The notes: generated from the letters alone by a model not told the origin. A stretch of DNA of 64,000 bases from an uncultured Eubacteriales bacterium (GCA_900548145.1 URJB01000003.1:1-64000); one strand, 5' to 3'; counted from the stretch's first letter, positions 26,044 to 35,156 are shown. Translations and numbers: made by a program.

Positions 26044-27024
26044 TCATTCCGCTTCGGTAGCGCGGGCGGCCAGTTCTTCCGGCAGGGTGATGCCGAAGCT
26101 TTCCAGCACCTTGGAATTGACGTACAGGCTGGGTTCAGTGATGATCTCGTAGGGGATGTCGCTGGCGGCGGCTTCACCCTTGAGCACCTTGGCGGCCATC
26201 AGGCCGGTCTGGCGGCCCAGCGCCACATAATCGAGGCCCTCGGCGGCGGCGCAGCCCAGCTTCACCTGCTCGATTTCGGAGCCGTAAACGGGCTTTCCGG
26301 CGGCGTTGGCCTTATCCAGCACCAGCGCCAGCGCGTTGACCACGGTGTTGTCGGTCAGGTTGGTCAGGCAGTCCACCTTGGGCAGCAGCGCATCCAGCGC
26401 CAGCGGGATGTCAGCGGAGGTGCTCACGCCGGACTCTACAATCTCAAAGCCGTAATCACCGGCCAGAGACTTGTAGGTTTCGATGGTGGACAGGGAGTTG
26501 ACCTCACTGGTGGTATACAGAATGCCGATGGCCTTGGCATCCGGCATCAGGGCGCGGATCATTTCCAGCTGGGCGGCGACGGGCAGCGCGTCGGAGGTGC
26601 CGGTGGCGTTGCCGGCGGCCTTGCCATCCGCATCGGCGAAACCGGCGGCTACCGGGTCGCTGACGGCTGTGTAAATGGTGGGGATAGCGCCCGCAGCGGC
26701 GTTATAGCAGGCCTGCGCCATGGGGGTGGCGATGCCCACCATCAGGTCGACGGGCTTGGCGGCGAACTGGGCGGCGATTTGCTGGGTAATGCCCATATCC
26801 GCCTGTGCGTTCTGGTAGATCACGGTCAGGTTCTTGCCTTCTTCGATGCCCGCTTCGGCCAGCCCTTCCAGGAAGCCGGTGCGGCAGTTATCCAGAGAAC
26901 CGTGCTCGGCAAACTGGCCGATACCGACGGTATAGGTCTTTTCCTCTGCGACGGCGCAGAAGACGGCGGTCAGGGACAGTACCAGGCAGGTCAGGAAGCT
27001 CAGCATTTTCAGGGTCTTTTTCAT
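26044..27024 (-). CDS. trpX: Substrate-binding protein of a TrpXYZ-type importer
   Basis: A 326-aa secreted receptor with a signal peptide (about residues 1-26, ending AVFCAVAEEK). The mature protein follows the two-lobe ABC-substrate-binding family pattern (YTVGIGQFAEHGSLDNCRTG; DLMVGIATPMAQACYNA; AIGILYTTSEVNS). This family imports tryptophan or related amino acids in several Firmicutes and is often T-box controlled, as it is here. It is the first gene after the leader and has a GGATGG-like ribosome site. Confidence 0.87.
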   Translation of the reverse strand: MKKTLKMLSFLTCLVLSLTAVFCAVAEEKTYTVGIGQFAEHGSLDNCRTGFLEGLAEAGIEEGKNLTVIYQNAQADMGITQQIAAQFAAKPVDLMVGIATPMAQACYNAAAGAIPTIYTAVSDPVAAGFADADGKAAGNATGTSDALPVAAQLEMIRALMPDAKAIGILYTTSEVNSLSTIETYKSLAGDYGFEIVESGVSTSADIPLALDALLPKVDCLTNLTDNTVVNALALVLDKANAAGKPVYGSEIEQVKLGCAAAEGLDYVALGRQTGLMAAKVLKGEAAASDIPYEIITEPSLYVNSKVLESFGITLPEELAARATEAE

Positions 27025-27105
27025 GGGTCAGTCCATCCTTTCGTTTTTCCGCAGGGGCGGAAGTTTGATTTGATGGTGACTGCGCTCTGCCGCTCATGGA
27101 ATCGG

Positions 27106-27387
27106 GGAAACAAAAACGCCCCAAGCAACGATCGTTGCTTGAGGCGGAATGTCCGCGGTGCCACTCAATTTCCTCTCCATAGGGGAGAGCTTTCCGTCGC
27201 GTACCATCATACGCGCCGCCAGGATAACGGGTGCGGTTCCCGTCAGCGACTACGGCTCTGCAGCTTTCGCCGCCGCCCTCGGAAGTCCATTCGCCGCCTT
27301 CTGCTGTGCCGCGGTCCCACTGTTCGCGGCTCCCTTTGCCAGCCCGTCTTGGCGGTTACTACTCTTCCTCAACGGTTTGATGGGCAT
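27106..27387 (-). promoter_or_regulatory. T-box riboswitch of the Trp transporter operon
   Basis: Read on the minus strand, the T-box core GAGTGGCACCGCGG is at 27153-27166. Stem I begins with GAGGAAGAGTAGTAA, and its specifier region reads GAATGGACTTCC, giving UGG (27287-27289), the tryptophan codon. After the T-box a perfect GCAACGATCGTTGC stem within CGCCTCAA/TTGGGGCG is followed by TTTTTG (about 27112-27145), the intrinsic terminator. Low charged tRNA-Trp would switch on trpXYZ. The specifier was read by eye from conserved flanks. Confidence 0.9.
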
Positions 27388-27416
27388 ATGATAAACCCGG
27401 TTTGGGAGATTGTCAA
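27388..27416 (-). promoter_or_regulatory. Promoter of the Trp T-box transcript
   Basis: Minus-strand TTGACA (27411-27416) and TATCAT (27388-27393) are 17 bases apart. The -35 hexamer overlaps the last codon and stop of the upstream gene (27413-27802), so the two units are packed without any gap. Confidence 0.85.
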
Positions 27417-27802
27417 TAGGGAAAATTGTTTTCAGAATGTTTTTTGTCCCGTGCGCGGTAGTCCTCCCGATGCTCGATCAGCCCCAGCCGTACCAGCCGC
27501 GCCGATACGGCGCTTTCCGAACGCTGCAATTCCATCTGAATCTGCGCATTGGATTCTCCCTTTCGGAACAACTGGGTCAGCAGGGATTCTTCTTCCGCCG
27601 TCCACGCTTTGCCCTGATTCACATAGAAAATGCTGGTCATTCTTCGCTGCTTTTGATGGGAAAGACAGTCCAGCGCAAAGTGCAGGGCACGGATGACCTC
27701 CGGCTGATTGCACACGGAATCCTCCGGAAGAATTTCGCCCGTTTCCGGGTCGATCCCATCGGCCAGCAGGCTTAGAATCTGTTTGGCGGTCGAAAGCTCC
27801 AT
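27413..27802 (-). CDS. Small protein with a C-terminal helix-turn-helix-like region
   Basis: A 129-aa protein of unknown role. The N-terminal half contains ILSLLADGIDPETGEILPED, and the C-terminal half (about residues 68-112: AWTAEEESLLTQLFRKGES, then SAVSARLVRLGLIEH) has the pattern of a SANT/winged-helix-like DNA-binding motif found in many small Firmicute proteins. A GGAGGC ribosome site supports the ATG. It stands alone, divergent from the esterase gene, and is not obviously linked to the Trp operon it abuts. No function is assigned. Confidence 0.75.
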   Translation of the reverse strand: MELSTAKQILSLLADGIDPETGEILPEDSVCNQPEVIRALHFALDCLSHQKQRRMTSIFYVNQGKAWTAEEESLLTQLFRKGESNAQIQMELQRSESAVSARLVRLGLIEHREDYRARDKKHSENNFPY

Positions 27803-27865
27803 GTTTGCCTCCTGATGCGGCGTATTTCATTCCTGTGATGCAGATGATACCACGTTTCTGCCCAC

Positions 27866-27894
27866 TTGTCATCCCCTGCCTGATGTGGTAAGAT
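27866..27894 (+). promoter_or_regulatory. Promoter of the esterase-tlyA unit
   Basis: TTGTCA (27866-27871) and TAAGAT (27889-27894) with a 17-base spacer, 42 bases ahead of the esterase ATG, which has an AAGGAGGATG ribosome site. Confidence 0.78.
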
Positions 27895-27935
27895 TTGCAT
27901 GTCAAAATGGATTCGTTCAAGGAGGATGATTTTTT

Positions 27936-28715
27936 ATGGCATTCACCGAATTTCATTATTACAGCGAAACCTTGGAGATCGACGTTTCCGTTAACGTGAT
28001 CCTGCCCGAGACCCGGATCATGGCCCAGCAGGAGGGGAAGCCCCTGTCCACGCTGTACCTGCTGCATGGCCTCAGCGACGATCACACCCATTGGGTGCGG
28101 CAGACCCGTCTGGAGTTCTATGCCCGCAAATACCGTCTGGCCATCATCATGCCCTGTGTCAACCGTTCCTTCTATACGGATATGAAGCGCGGCGCGAAGT
28201 ATTTCACCTTTGTGAGCGAGGAACTGCCCCGGGTGATGGAAATGTACTTCCCGCTCAGCTCCCGCCGGGAAGACCGCTTTGCGGCGGGTCTGTCCATGGG
28301 CGGCTACGGCGCGACGAAGTTGGGCCTTCGCTTGCCAGAGCGGTACGCGGCCATCGCCAGCCTGTCCGGCGCGCTGGAGATGGAAAACGACTACCATATG
28401 CGCAAGATGCGGGACAGCGATCGGCTATATCAGGAACTGCTGAACATTTTCGGTACGGAAGAGGAATTTCTGGCCAGCGACAACTGCCTGACCCGGCTGG
28501 CGGAGCAGCTGGACCCCGCCAAGGCTCCCCGGATGTACGTGGCCTGCGGCACGGCGGACTTCCTGTTTGGCTCCAACGAGGACTTCATCCGCCGCTTCGG
28601 CGAAAAGTTCTCCATCCACTACACCACCGAAGAGGGCGCGGCCCACACGTGGGATTTCTGGGATCGCCAGATCGAGAAGGTTCTGGCGTGGCTGAACGTG
28701 CCTGAGGCGGAATGA
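27936..28715 (+). CDS. EstA-type alpha/beta hydrolase esterase
   Basis: A 259-aa cytoplasmic esterase of the tributyrin esterase / S-formylglutathione hydrolase-like group. The nucleophile Ser is in AAGLSMGGYGA at about residue 120, the oxyanion region in LYLLHGLSDDHTHW, the acid residue probably in CGTADFLFGSN, and the His in EEGAAHTWDFW. Such enzymes deacetylate small esters or acetylated sugars. The stop overlaps the tlyA start (ATGA). Confidence 0.9.
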   Translation: MAFTEFHYYSETLEIDVSVNVILPETRIMAQQEGKPLSTLYLLHGLSDDHTHWVRQTRLEFYARKYRLAIIMPCVNRSFYTDMKRGAKYFTFVSEELPRVMEMYFPLSSRREDRFAAGLSMGGYGATKLGLRLPERYAAIASLSGALEMENDYHMRKMRDSDRLYQELLNIFGTEEEFLASDNCLTRLAEQLDPAKAPRMYVACGTADFLFGSNEDFIRRFGEKFSIHYTTEEGAAHTWDFWDRQIEKVLAWLNVPEAE

Positions 28716-29542
28716 CCGGCATGAAAAAAGCGACGGCAATGGAGCGGCTGCTCCGGGAGGGCTTCTTTGAAACCAAAGAATCCGCCCTTCCTTATCTGAT
28801 GAGCGGCGCGGTCTACTGCGGCGGCGTGAAGGTGCTCAACGGCGGGCAGAAGGTGGACATGGCTCTGCCCATGAACGTGCGGGGCCTGAACGAACGCTAC
28901 GTGGGCAAGGGCGGCTATAAGCTGGAAGGGGCGCTTGCGGACTTCGGCATTTCGGCGGAGGGCCGCGTGTGCATCGACGCGGGCGCGTGTACAGGCGGCT
29001 TCACCGACTGTCTGGTGCAGCACGGCGCGGCGCTGGTGTACGCGGTGGAGGTAGGCTTCGGCCAGCTGGCGGGAAGCCTGAGCCAGAACCCCCGGGTGGT
29101 CAATCTGGAAAAGACCAATCTGGGCGATGAAAAGCTGCTGGCGCTGGATCCGAAGCCCGATCTGGGCAGTATGGATCTGAGCTATCTTTCCATTGAAAAG
29201 GCCGTCCCGCTGTACCGGGCCATCATGGGCGGGCAGGGCGAGGTACTGTGTCTGGTGAAGCCCCTGTTTGAGGTGGACGACCCGGAGGCGCGACGCACGG
29301 GCGAGATCGCCCCGGAAATGTATCTGCCGCTGCTCAAGCGCCTGATCCGCACCCTGAACCAGCAGGAAAACACGGCCGTGCTGGACGTGACCCGCAGCCC
29401 GGTCACGGGCAATAACGGCACCCACGAGTTCTTTCTCCGCACGGTGTTCGGCTATTCCGGCCCGATTCCGCAGCTGGATGAAAAGGCCGCGCAGGCGGTG
29501 GAAGCGGTGCTGGCGCTGCCCAAGTATCATAAAGAACTTTAA
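28712..29542 (+). CDS. tlyA: TlyA-family rRNA (cytidine-2'-O)-methyltransferase
   Basis: A 276-aa RNA methyltransferase. An N-terminal S4 RNA-binding domain (ERLLREGFFETKESALPYLMSG) is followed by an FtsJ/RrmJ-like Rossmann domain with the SAM motif CIDAGACTGGFTDCL at about residues 87-101, and conserved SMDLSYLS and LVKPLFE. Family members methylate ribose in 16S or 23S rRNA. The start at 28712 overlaps the esterase stop; ATG at 28721 is a possible alternative. Confidence 0.93.
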   Translation: MTGMKKATAMERLLREGFFETKESALPYLMSGAVYCGGVKVLNGGQKVDMALPMNVRGLNERYVGKGGYKLEGALADFGISAEGRVCIDAGACTGGFTDCLVQHGAALVYAVEVGFGQLAGSLSQNPRVVNLEKTNLGDEKLLALDPKPDLGSMDLSYLSIEKAVPLYRAIMGGQGEVLCLVKPLFEVDDPEARRTGEIAPEMYLPLLKRLIRTLNQQENTAVLDVTRSPVTGNNGTHEFFLRTVFGYSGPIPQLDEKAAQAVEAVLALPKYHKEL

Positions 29543-29632
29543 GGGGAAAATTTTCCCGGCGCTGCGGGATGAAACCGCCGCTTTCGCCCGTTGATTGGGT
29601 ACAGAAGGAATCACCAAAGGGGGCATTGATTT

Positions 29633-30799
29633 ATGAAGGGAAAAGGAAAAAAGCTCGCCGCGTTCGTACTGGCGCTCGGCCTGCTTCTTTTGCTGTGCGC
29701 AGGGGCGCTGGCGGAGGAATACGGCGTGGTCATCAACACGGATACGCTGAATCTGCGTTCGCAGGGAAGCTCCTCCAGCGCGTGGCTTGGGCAGTATAAC
29801 CGGGGCACCTGGGTGCAGATTATCGGCAGCCAGAACAATTTCTATCGTGTGGTCACGCCTGACGGCAAAAGCGGCTACATGAGCAAAAACTATATCAGCA
29901 TCACCGGCGGCGGCTACATGACCAGCCGTGTGGCGCTGGTGACCAATCAGAACGGCGGCGCATTCCTGAACTTCCGAGCACAGCCCAGCTATAACGCGCA
30001 GGTGCTGGGCATCTTCTACTACGGCGTGCCCCTGCTGGTGACCGGCCAGACCAATGGCTGGTATCAGGTGCAAATCAATGGCCAGACAGGCTATGTGCGC
30101 AGCGAGTACGTCACCGTCAGAGACCAGATCGCCTCCAGCACGGTGGCAACCATCAAGACCCCCGGCAATACCGCCATGAACCTGCGGAGCGGCCCCGGCC
30201 TTCAGTATGACGTGATCCAGCAGTTCTCCGGCGACCGCTATGTGATGGTGCTGGCACAGGGCAATGGCTGGTGGCATGTGTCCATCGACGGCTACACCGG
30301 CTTCATGGACAGCAGCTTCCTGACGCTGGGTCTGCATACCGCACAGGACATTGCCGCCCGGAACGGCGGCGGTGCGAGCGGCGGCAGCTACGCAGTGGTC
30401 AATAATCCCAAGAGTTCCCAAGCCCTGAACCTGCGGCAGTACGCGTCCACCTCCTCGGTGGTGGAGGCCAAGCTGTACAATGGCACTCAGCTTTGGGTGG
30501 ACGAACAGGGCACCGAATGGTCGGCGGTAACGGTCAAGAATACCGGCGTGTCCGGCTATGTTATGACCCGCTATCTGAAGCTGTACAATCTGCCCAGCCG
30601 ACCCACCCGGCGGGTGGTGCATCCGGCGGGCGGCAGCTATGTGAACCTGCGCACCAGCCCGGATATGACCTACGGCCAGATCGCCGCGCGGGTGCCCACG
30701 GGCAATTCCGTCACGATCATGATCCCCGGTCAGGATTGGTGCAAGGTGACGTGGAACGGGTACACCGGCTATATGCTGACCTATTTCCTGCAGCAGTAA
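29633..30799 (+). CDS. Secreted multi-SH3 (SH3b) repeat protein
   Basis: A 388-aa exported protein. Residues 1-27 are a signal peptide (KLAAFVLALGLLLLLCAGALA). The mature part is about five bacterial SH3 repeats, each with the pattern LNLRSxxS...GxxxxVxxxxNxWxxVxxxGxxGYMxxxY (for example near residues 37, 107, 180, 265 and 335). No catalytic domain is present. Such proteins bind peptidoglycan or other envelope polymers; the ligand is unknown. It has an AAAGGGGG ribosome site and its last 83 bp overlap the convergent membrane-protein gene. Confidence 0.88.
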   Translation: MKGKGKKLAAFVLALGLLLLLCAGALAEEYGVVINTDTLNLRSQGSSSSAWLGQYNRGTWVQIIGSQNNFYRVVTPDGKSGYMSKNYISITGGGYMTSRVALVTNQNGGAFLNFRAQPSYNAQVLGIFYYGVPLLVTGQTNGWYQVQINGQTGYVRSEYVTVRDQIASSTVATIKTPGNTAMNLRSGPGLQYDVIQQFSGDRYVMVLAQGNGWWHVSIDGYTGFMDSSFLTLGLHTAQDIAARNGGGASGGSYAVVNNPKSSQALNLRQYASTSSVVEAKLYNGTQLWVDEQGTEWSAVTVKNTGVSGYVMTRYLKLYNLPSRPTRRVVHPAGGSYVNLRTSPDMTYGQIAARVPTGNSVTIMIPGQDWCKVTWNGYTGYMLTYFLQQ

Positions 30800-31451
30800 G
30801 GGCAGTCAGCCGCGGCAGCAGAGCGTTCCAGAAGTCGCGCCCAAAGCGCAGGCACACCATGGCCAGCAGCCAGAGGGAACACAGATAATAGCCCCATCCC
30901 CGCTGCGCCAGCCATTCCAGCGGCGTTCCTGTTGGCACCGCTCGTAAAAACAGATAATTGGCGGGCAGCCAGTCGTTGCACAGCTGCACCAGCCACCCAT
31001 AACCGCTGGCCCAGAGAAGCGTTTTCCTTGCTTCCCACAGGGTCAGCGGTTTTGGGTTTTCTCCAAGCACAAACACCGCCGACCAGACGATCAGACCGTG
31101 CAGACGGCCAAAGTGCAGCCCCATGAGAAAAGGCCGGGAGCAGCCGATCACTGCCGGGAAGCATAAGGCCAGAAGGGCGCAGGGCGCGCCCAGAAGCAAA
31201 GAAAAGCACAAAAGTCCTCGGGGGCGCAGCCACAGAAGGGGCAGGGAGCACAGTCCCATCATGCCGCAAAGATGCAGGGGAAGGCCGGTCTGCAGGCTCC
31301 ATAGGCCATCCTGCACCAGCAAGACTTCCTGTCCCGCCATGGAGACCGCCAGCCCGGCCGTCAGCGCCCGGCAAACGGTTTTACGCCGTTTGGGCTGCCG
31401 AAGCCCATACAGGGTCAAAAGTCCCCAAAGCCCGAAGGATAACCAGCCCAC
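30717..31451 (-). CDS. YwaF/TIGR02206-like integral membrane protein
   Basis: About 244 aa with seven or so membrane helices and the family hallmark LPLHLCGMMGLCSLPLLW. Function of the family is unknown. I favour the GTG at 31451 (VGWLSFGLW) because AAGGGGG lies seven bases upstream. An ATG at 31499 in the same frame would place the first 15 codons inside a perfect 15-bp hairpin and lacks a ribosome site. The C-terminus is polar and overlaps the 3' end of the SH3 gene, where the last residues may be poorly conserved. Confidence 0.75.
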   Translation of the reverse strand: MGWLSFGLWGLLTLYGLRQPKRRKTVCRALTAGLAVSMAGQEVLLVQDGLWSLQTGLPLHLCGMMGLCSLPLLWLRPRGLLCFSLLLGAPCALLALCFPAVIGCSRPFLMGLHFGRLHGLIVWSAVFVLGENPKPLTLWEARKTLLWASGYGWLVQLCNDWLPANYLFLRAVPTGTPLEWLAQRGWGYYLCSLWLLAMVCLRFGRDFWNALLPRLTALTAAGNRSAYSRCTRSTSPCTNPDRGS

Positions 31452-31454
31452 GCA

Positions 31455-31496
31455 AACGCCCCCTTGTCCGTGATTCTGGACAAGGGGGCGTTTTTT
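31455..31496 (+). terminator. Perfect 15-bp hairpin with plus-strand T run
   Basis: AACGCCCCCTTGTCC (31455-31469) pairs exactly with 31478-31492 around an 8-base loop; six T follow on the plus strand. It would stop plus-strand readthrough from the SH3 gene. On the minus strand its distal arm carries the AAGGGGG ribosome site of the YwaF-like gene, so it may also limit translation of that gene. Confidence 0.8.
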
Positions 31497-31504
31497 CATG
31501 CGTT

Positions 31505-32503
31505 TCAGGTGGATTCTCGCTCCACCAGCGTAGGAACGGTGCAGAAGGACTGGGTCTGCAAATTGGGTTTGTGCAGCTTTTGCAGCATGAAGTGGGCCGC
31601 TTCCCAGCCAAGCTCGAACATATCCACCTCGATGGCGGTCAACTGGGGCTTGAGCAGCATGGAAAACGGGTAGTTATCGAAGGTCATCAGCGCCATATCC
31701 TCGGGAATGCGGATGCCCTGCTGGCGGAGCATCTGCAGGCAGCCGATGGCCAGATAATTGTTGGCGCACAGGATCACCTCCGGGAGTTCCGGCCGCTTGA
31801 GCAGCTCAGCGGTCTGCCGATAGCTGTCCTCGTATCCGTTCACGCCGGGAATGCTCTCGATGGTCAGGTCTTCCTCCTCCAAGGCGGCGTTCAGGCCGTC
31901 CAACCGGCGCTGGGCGATCTTGCCCTCGCCCTCGGTGTCCAGCAGAAAGACGATGCGGCGGTAGCCCTTGTCCAGCAGATAGTTGGCGGCCAGCTGCCCG
32001 GCGGCCTCATGGCTCACGTCCATCCAGCAGACGTTGCAGGGGAAGGAGGGCTTGCCCACCACCAGATGAGGCATTTCCTCCCGGATGAGCACACTGGCCA
32101 AAGAGCGGGTCAGGATCCCGGCGTGGAGCATGACCCCGTCCGCCTGTTCGCTCTGCATGAGAGAGCAGATGCGTTCCGGCGCGTCCTCCGGCGGCACGTG
32201 CTTGATAAGCAGCGAATAGCCCTTTTCGTCCAGCCGGCGTTCCACGCCGTTGATGATCTCAAACAGGTGCGGATCCTCAAATGCCACGCCGCGGGCCAGA
32301 TTGGCGGCGAACAGCACGGTGCCGTTCCGCTGCCGGGCAAAGCTGCGGGCCCGGGCGTTGGGCTGATAGTTCATCTGCCGGGCCAATGTCTGAATCCGTT
32401 CCCGGGTCTTGTCGGAAATGGTGTAGCTGTTGTTCAGCGCCTTGGAGACGGTGGCGATGGAAACATGGGCTTCCCTCGCCAGATCGTAAATGGTGATGGC
32501 CAT
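31505..32503 (-). CDS. LacI-family regulator of the maltodextrin operon
   Basis: A 332-aa regulator. The HTH is at the extreme N-terminus (TIYDLAREAHVSIATVSKALN) with the hinge NYQPNARARSFARQRNG, and the sensor domain includes GYRRIVFLLDTEGEGK and EVILCANNYLAIG. The ATG at 32503 with a GGAG site was chosen over an upstream extension to 32626. It is the last gene of the malE-malF-malG-GH13 operon. A probable target is the 14-bp palindrome upstream of the first gene. Confidence 0.92.
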   Translation of the reverse strand: MAITIYDLAREAHVSIATVSKALNNSYTISDKTRERIQTLARQMNYQPNARARSFARQRNGTVLFAANLARGVAFEDPHLFEIINGVERRLDEKGYSLLIKHVPPEDAPERICSLMQSEQADGVMLHAGILTRSLASVLIREEMPHLVVGKPSFPCNVCWMDVSHEAAGQLAANYLLDKGYRRIVFLLDTEGEGKIAQRRLDGLNAALEEEDLTIESIPGVNGYEDSYRQTAELLKRPELPEVILCANNYLAIGCLQMLRQQGIRIPEDMALMTFDNYPFSMLLKPQLTAIEVDMFELGWEAAHFMLQKLHKPNLQTQSFCTVPTLVEREST

Positions 32504-32540
32504 GGGGCTCCTTTCTGATCTGCGGGAAAAAGTCGGGACG

Positions 32541-34262
32541 TTACCGTCTTTCCGTCTGAAAGACCGCGTATCCGCGCCCTTCCAGTAAACCACCGTTCCA
32601 GCCCTTTTGCAAGAGGGGCAGAGCATCTTTCGGAAGTCCCGGTACCGGAAGCGCTTCGCCGCCCGCGTTCCAGCACAGCAGCAGACTTTCTTCTGCTGCG
32701 ATGCGGCGGCAGAGGAACAACGTCCCCTGCGCCAGCACCGTCTGGAAATCGCCGTGCCGCAGGGCGGGATGTTCCTTCCGCAGGGCGATCATCCGGCGAT
32801 AAACGTCTTCCAGCGCATCGGAACGGTCAAAGGCCATGGGACGGCGGTACTCGTTTTCCAACGTGCCCTCCAGCCCTTTCTCATCGCCGTAAAATACGCA
32901 GGGCATTCCCGGAAAGGCCATCTGGAACAGAACCGCCTGCTCCATTCTGGCCCGGTCGCCGCCGCAGAGGGTGAGAAAGCGGCTGACGTCGTGGCTGTCC
33001 AGCAGGTTCAGCTGGGCGGACAACATCTGCCGGGGATAACGGGTCAACAGGCTGCTGAGCCGCAGGTCGAATTCTTCCGCATCGATCGAGCCTTCGGCGA
33101 AAAACTGGCGGCAGAAGCGGCGGAAATCGTAGTTCATGGCTCCGTCCATCATCCCGTGATTGACGAAATGCGCCGCGTTTTCCCAGACCTCGCCGATGAC
33201 CAGCGCATCCGGCTTTTCCCGCTTGACGGCTTCTCGGAAGGCCCGGAGGAAGCCGTCGTCCATTTCATTAGCTACGTCCAGCCGCCAGCCGTCCACGTCA
33301 AACTCCCGCACCCAGTAAGCGCCGACTTTGCAGAAGTAGTCCCGCATTTCCGGGCAGGAGGTGTCTGTCTTGGGCATCTGCGGCACATAGGAAAAGCAGG
33401 CGTACTCCGGCATTTCGCCTGCGTCGGGATACCGGGGCCGCTCCGGCAGGTCGTAGAACCAGCTCCAGTAGGGGGAGGCCTTGCCCCGCTTCAGCACGTC
33501 CTGAAAGAAGGGATGCCGCCAGCCGATGTGGTTGAACACGCCGTCGATCAGCACCCGCAGGTCCAGCCGGTGGGCCTCCTTCACCAGCGCCCGGAAGTCG
33601 TCCTCCGTGCCACGGGTGGGGTCGATGCGGAAGTAATCCAGCGTGTCGTACTTGTGATAGGACGAGGCGGCGAAGATGGGGTTCAGATACAGACAGTTAA
33701 AGCCCAGCTCCCGCAGGTAGTCCAGATTTTCCCGAATTCCGTTCAGCGTGCCGCCCAGCCGGGAAAGGCAGGTTTCGCCCTGAAAATCCGCTTCACCCGC
33801 CCGTCCGGAAAGAGAACGCCTGCCGTCGGCAAAGCTGTCGGGAAAAATGTTGTAAACGATTGCGTCCTCCGTCCACTCCGGGACGGACAGCCGGTCGGCC
33901 CGGTGGTTATAGGGCAGCTGGAAGTGCTCCGAACGCTGGATCATGGACGGGTCTTTTTCGAAGCAGTCCCCGGCATAGTGGCAGGTCTCGCTGCCGTCGT
34001 CCAGCTCGAAATGGTAGGCAATGCGTTCGAAGGGGCATTTCAGCGTCACTTCAAACCAGTCATAGAGCTTATCGCTGCGCCAGAGGGGCATTTCTACGCA
34101 CTGAAAATCCAGCTCCGGGGTCATGGCGGCCCGGTCGGCATAGTGCAGCGTACAGCGCTTCAGGTCGCCCCGCTGAGCCCGCAGACGGAAAACATAGGTG
34201 CTCTCGTCCATGGCAAAGGCATATTCGCTCATGGGACGGTGAAAAACAGCGGCAAGATTCAT
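32541..34262 (-). CDS. GH13 alpha-glucan hydrolase (neopullulanase/maltogenic amylase type)
   Basis: A 573-aa intracellular GH13 enzyme. An N-terminal beta-sandwich (about residues 1-125) precedes the TIM barrel, as in neopullulanases and cyclomaltodextrinases. Catalytic residues are visible: nucleophile Asp in FDVDGWRLDVANE (about 326), acid Glu in VIGEVWEN (about 358) and the third Asp in LLDSHDVSRF (about 424). No signal peptide is present, so it cuts imported maltodextrins. It follows malG by six bases. Confidence 0.94.
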   Translation of the reverse strand: MNLAAVFHRPMSEYAFAMDESTYVFRLRAQRGDLKRCTLHYADRAAMTPELDFQCVEMPLWRSDKLYDWFEVTLKCPFERIAYHFELDDGSETCHYAGDCFEKDPSMIQRSEHFQLPYNHRADRLSVPEWTEDAIVYNIFPDSFADGRRSLSGRAGEADFQGETCLSRLGGTLNGIRENLDYLRELGFNCLYLNPIFAASSYHKYDTLDYFRIDPTRGTEDDFRALVKEAHRLDLRVLIDGVFNHIGWRHPFFQDVLKRGKASPYWSWFYDLPERPRYPDAGEMPEYACFSYVPQMPKTDTSCPEMRDYFCKVGAYWVREFDVDGWRLDVANEMDDGFLRAFREAVKREKPDALVIGEVWENAAHFVNHGMMDGAMNYDFRRFCRQFFAEGSIDAEEFDLRLSSLLTRYPRQMLSAQLNLLDSHDVSRFLTLCGGDRARMEQAVLFQMAFPGMPCVFYGDEKGLEGTLENEYRRPMAFDRSDALEDVYRRMIALRKEHPALRHGDFQTVLAQGTLFLCRRIAAEESLLLCWNAGGEALPVPGLPKDALPLLQKGWNGGLLEGRGYAVFQTERR

Positions 34263-34268
34263 GGGGGA

Positions 34269-35156
34269 TCATCCTTTCGAGGCGCCGGCGGCAACGCCCG
34301 CCACATAGTATTTTTGCAGCCGGATGAACAGGAGCACGATCGGGACGGCCACCACCACCGCACCGGCGCAGAAAACGGTGTAGTATTCGTAGATGTTGGC
34401 CTTGTCCACCATGGTGTACAGTCCCTTGGCCACGGTATAGTTGTTGTAATTGTCCTTCATGATGACCGAAACGAAGATAAAATCCACCCACGGCGCGATG
34501 AAGGCGTTGATGGCGGTATTGGCCACGATGGGCTTGGCGTTGGGCAGAATGATCTTCCAGAAGATCGTGTGCCGGGTCGCGCCGTCCAGCGTGGCGGCCT
34601 CGTCCAGCGAGCGGGGCAGCGTATCGAAGAAGCCCTTGGCGATGTAGTAGTTCAGCCCGGCACTGCCAGAGTAGACCAGGATCAGCGCCAGCAAAGTTTG
34701 ATCCAGCCCCACGGCCTTCATGAAGTGGTAGATGGCGATCATGCTCATGAAGCCCGGGAACATACCCAAAATCAGGGAAATGTTCATCAGGGGCTTCCGG
34801 GCCCGGAACCGCAGCCGGGAGTAGACATACGCCACCATCAGCGTCAGCACGGTGGTGATGACGCAGCAGACGCTCGCCACGAACAGCGTGTTCAGAAACC
34901 AACGGGGAAAATTGAACAGCGACGTATCCGTAAACAGGCGCACGTAGTTCTGCAGCGTCAGGATGCGCGGCCACAGATAGGGCGTAAACGCGCCCTTTTC
35001 GCCCCGGAAGGAGGACAGGATCAGCCAGAACACCGGCACCATCCAAAGAATGGAAAGCACGGTAAGAAGCGTGTGCAGGGAAACGGAGACCCCCAGCTTG
35101 CGCAGGTTCTTTCTGCGCCGCGCCGGGCGGTCGATGCGGGTCGTTTCAGTCTTCAT
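34269..35156 (-). CDS. malG: Maltodextrin ABC transporter permease MalG
   Basis: A 295-aa permease with six membrane helices and the ATPase-docking loop DEAATLDGATRHTIFWKIILP. The C-terminus LQKYYVAGVAAGASKG is that of the MalG/MdxG group. The start overlaps malF by four bases. Neighbouring GH13 and MalE-like receptor point to maltose or maltodextrin; the ATPase is encoded elsewhere. Confidence 0.93.
   Translation of the reverse strand: MKTETTRIDRPARRRKNLRKLGVSVSLHTLLTVLSILWMVPVFWLILSSFRGEKGAFTPYLWPRILTLQNYVRLFTDTSLFNFPRWFLNTLFVASVCCVITTVLTLMVAYVYSRLRFRARKPLMNISLILGMFPGFMSMIAIYHFMKAVGLDQTLLALILVYSGSAGLNYYIAKGFFDTLPRSLDEAATLDGATRHTIFWKIILPNAKPIVANTAINAFIAPWVDFIFVSVIMKDNYNNYTVAKGLYTMVDKANIYEYYTVFCAGAVVVAVPIVLLFIRLQKYYVAGVAAGASKG

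Noticed and set aside
28619..30622. 667-codon minus-strand open frame opposite tlyA and the SH3 gene
   Set aside because: Covers two real plus-strand genes and has no recognisable domain.
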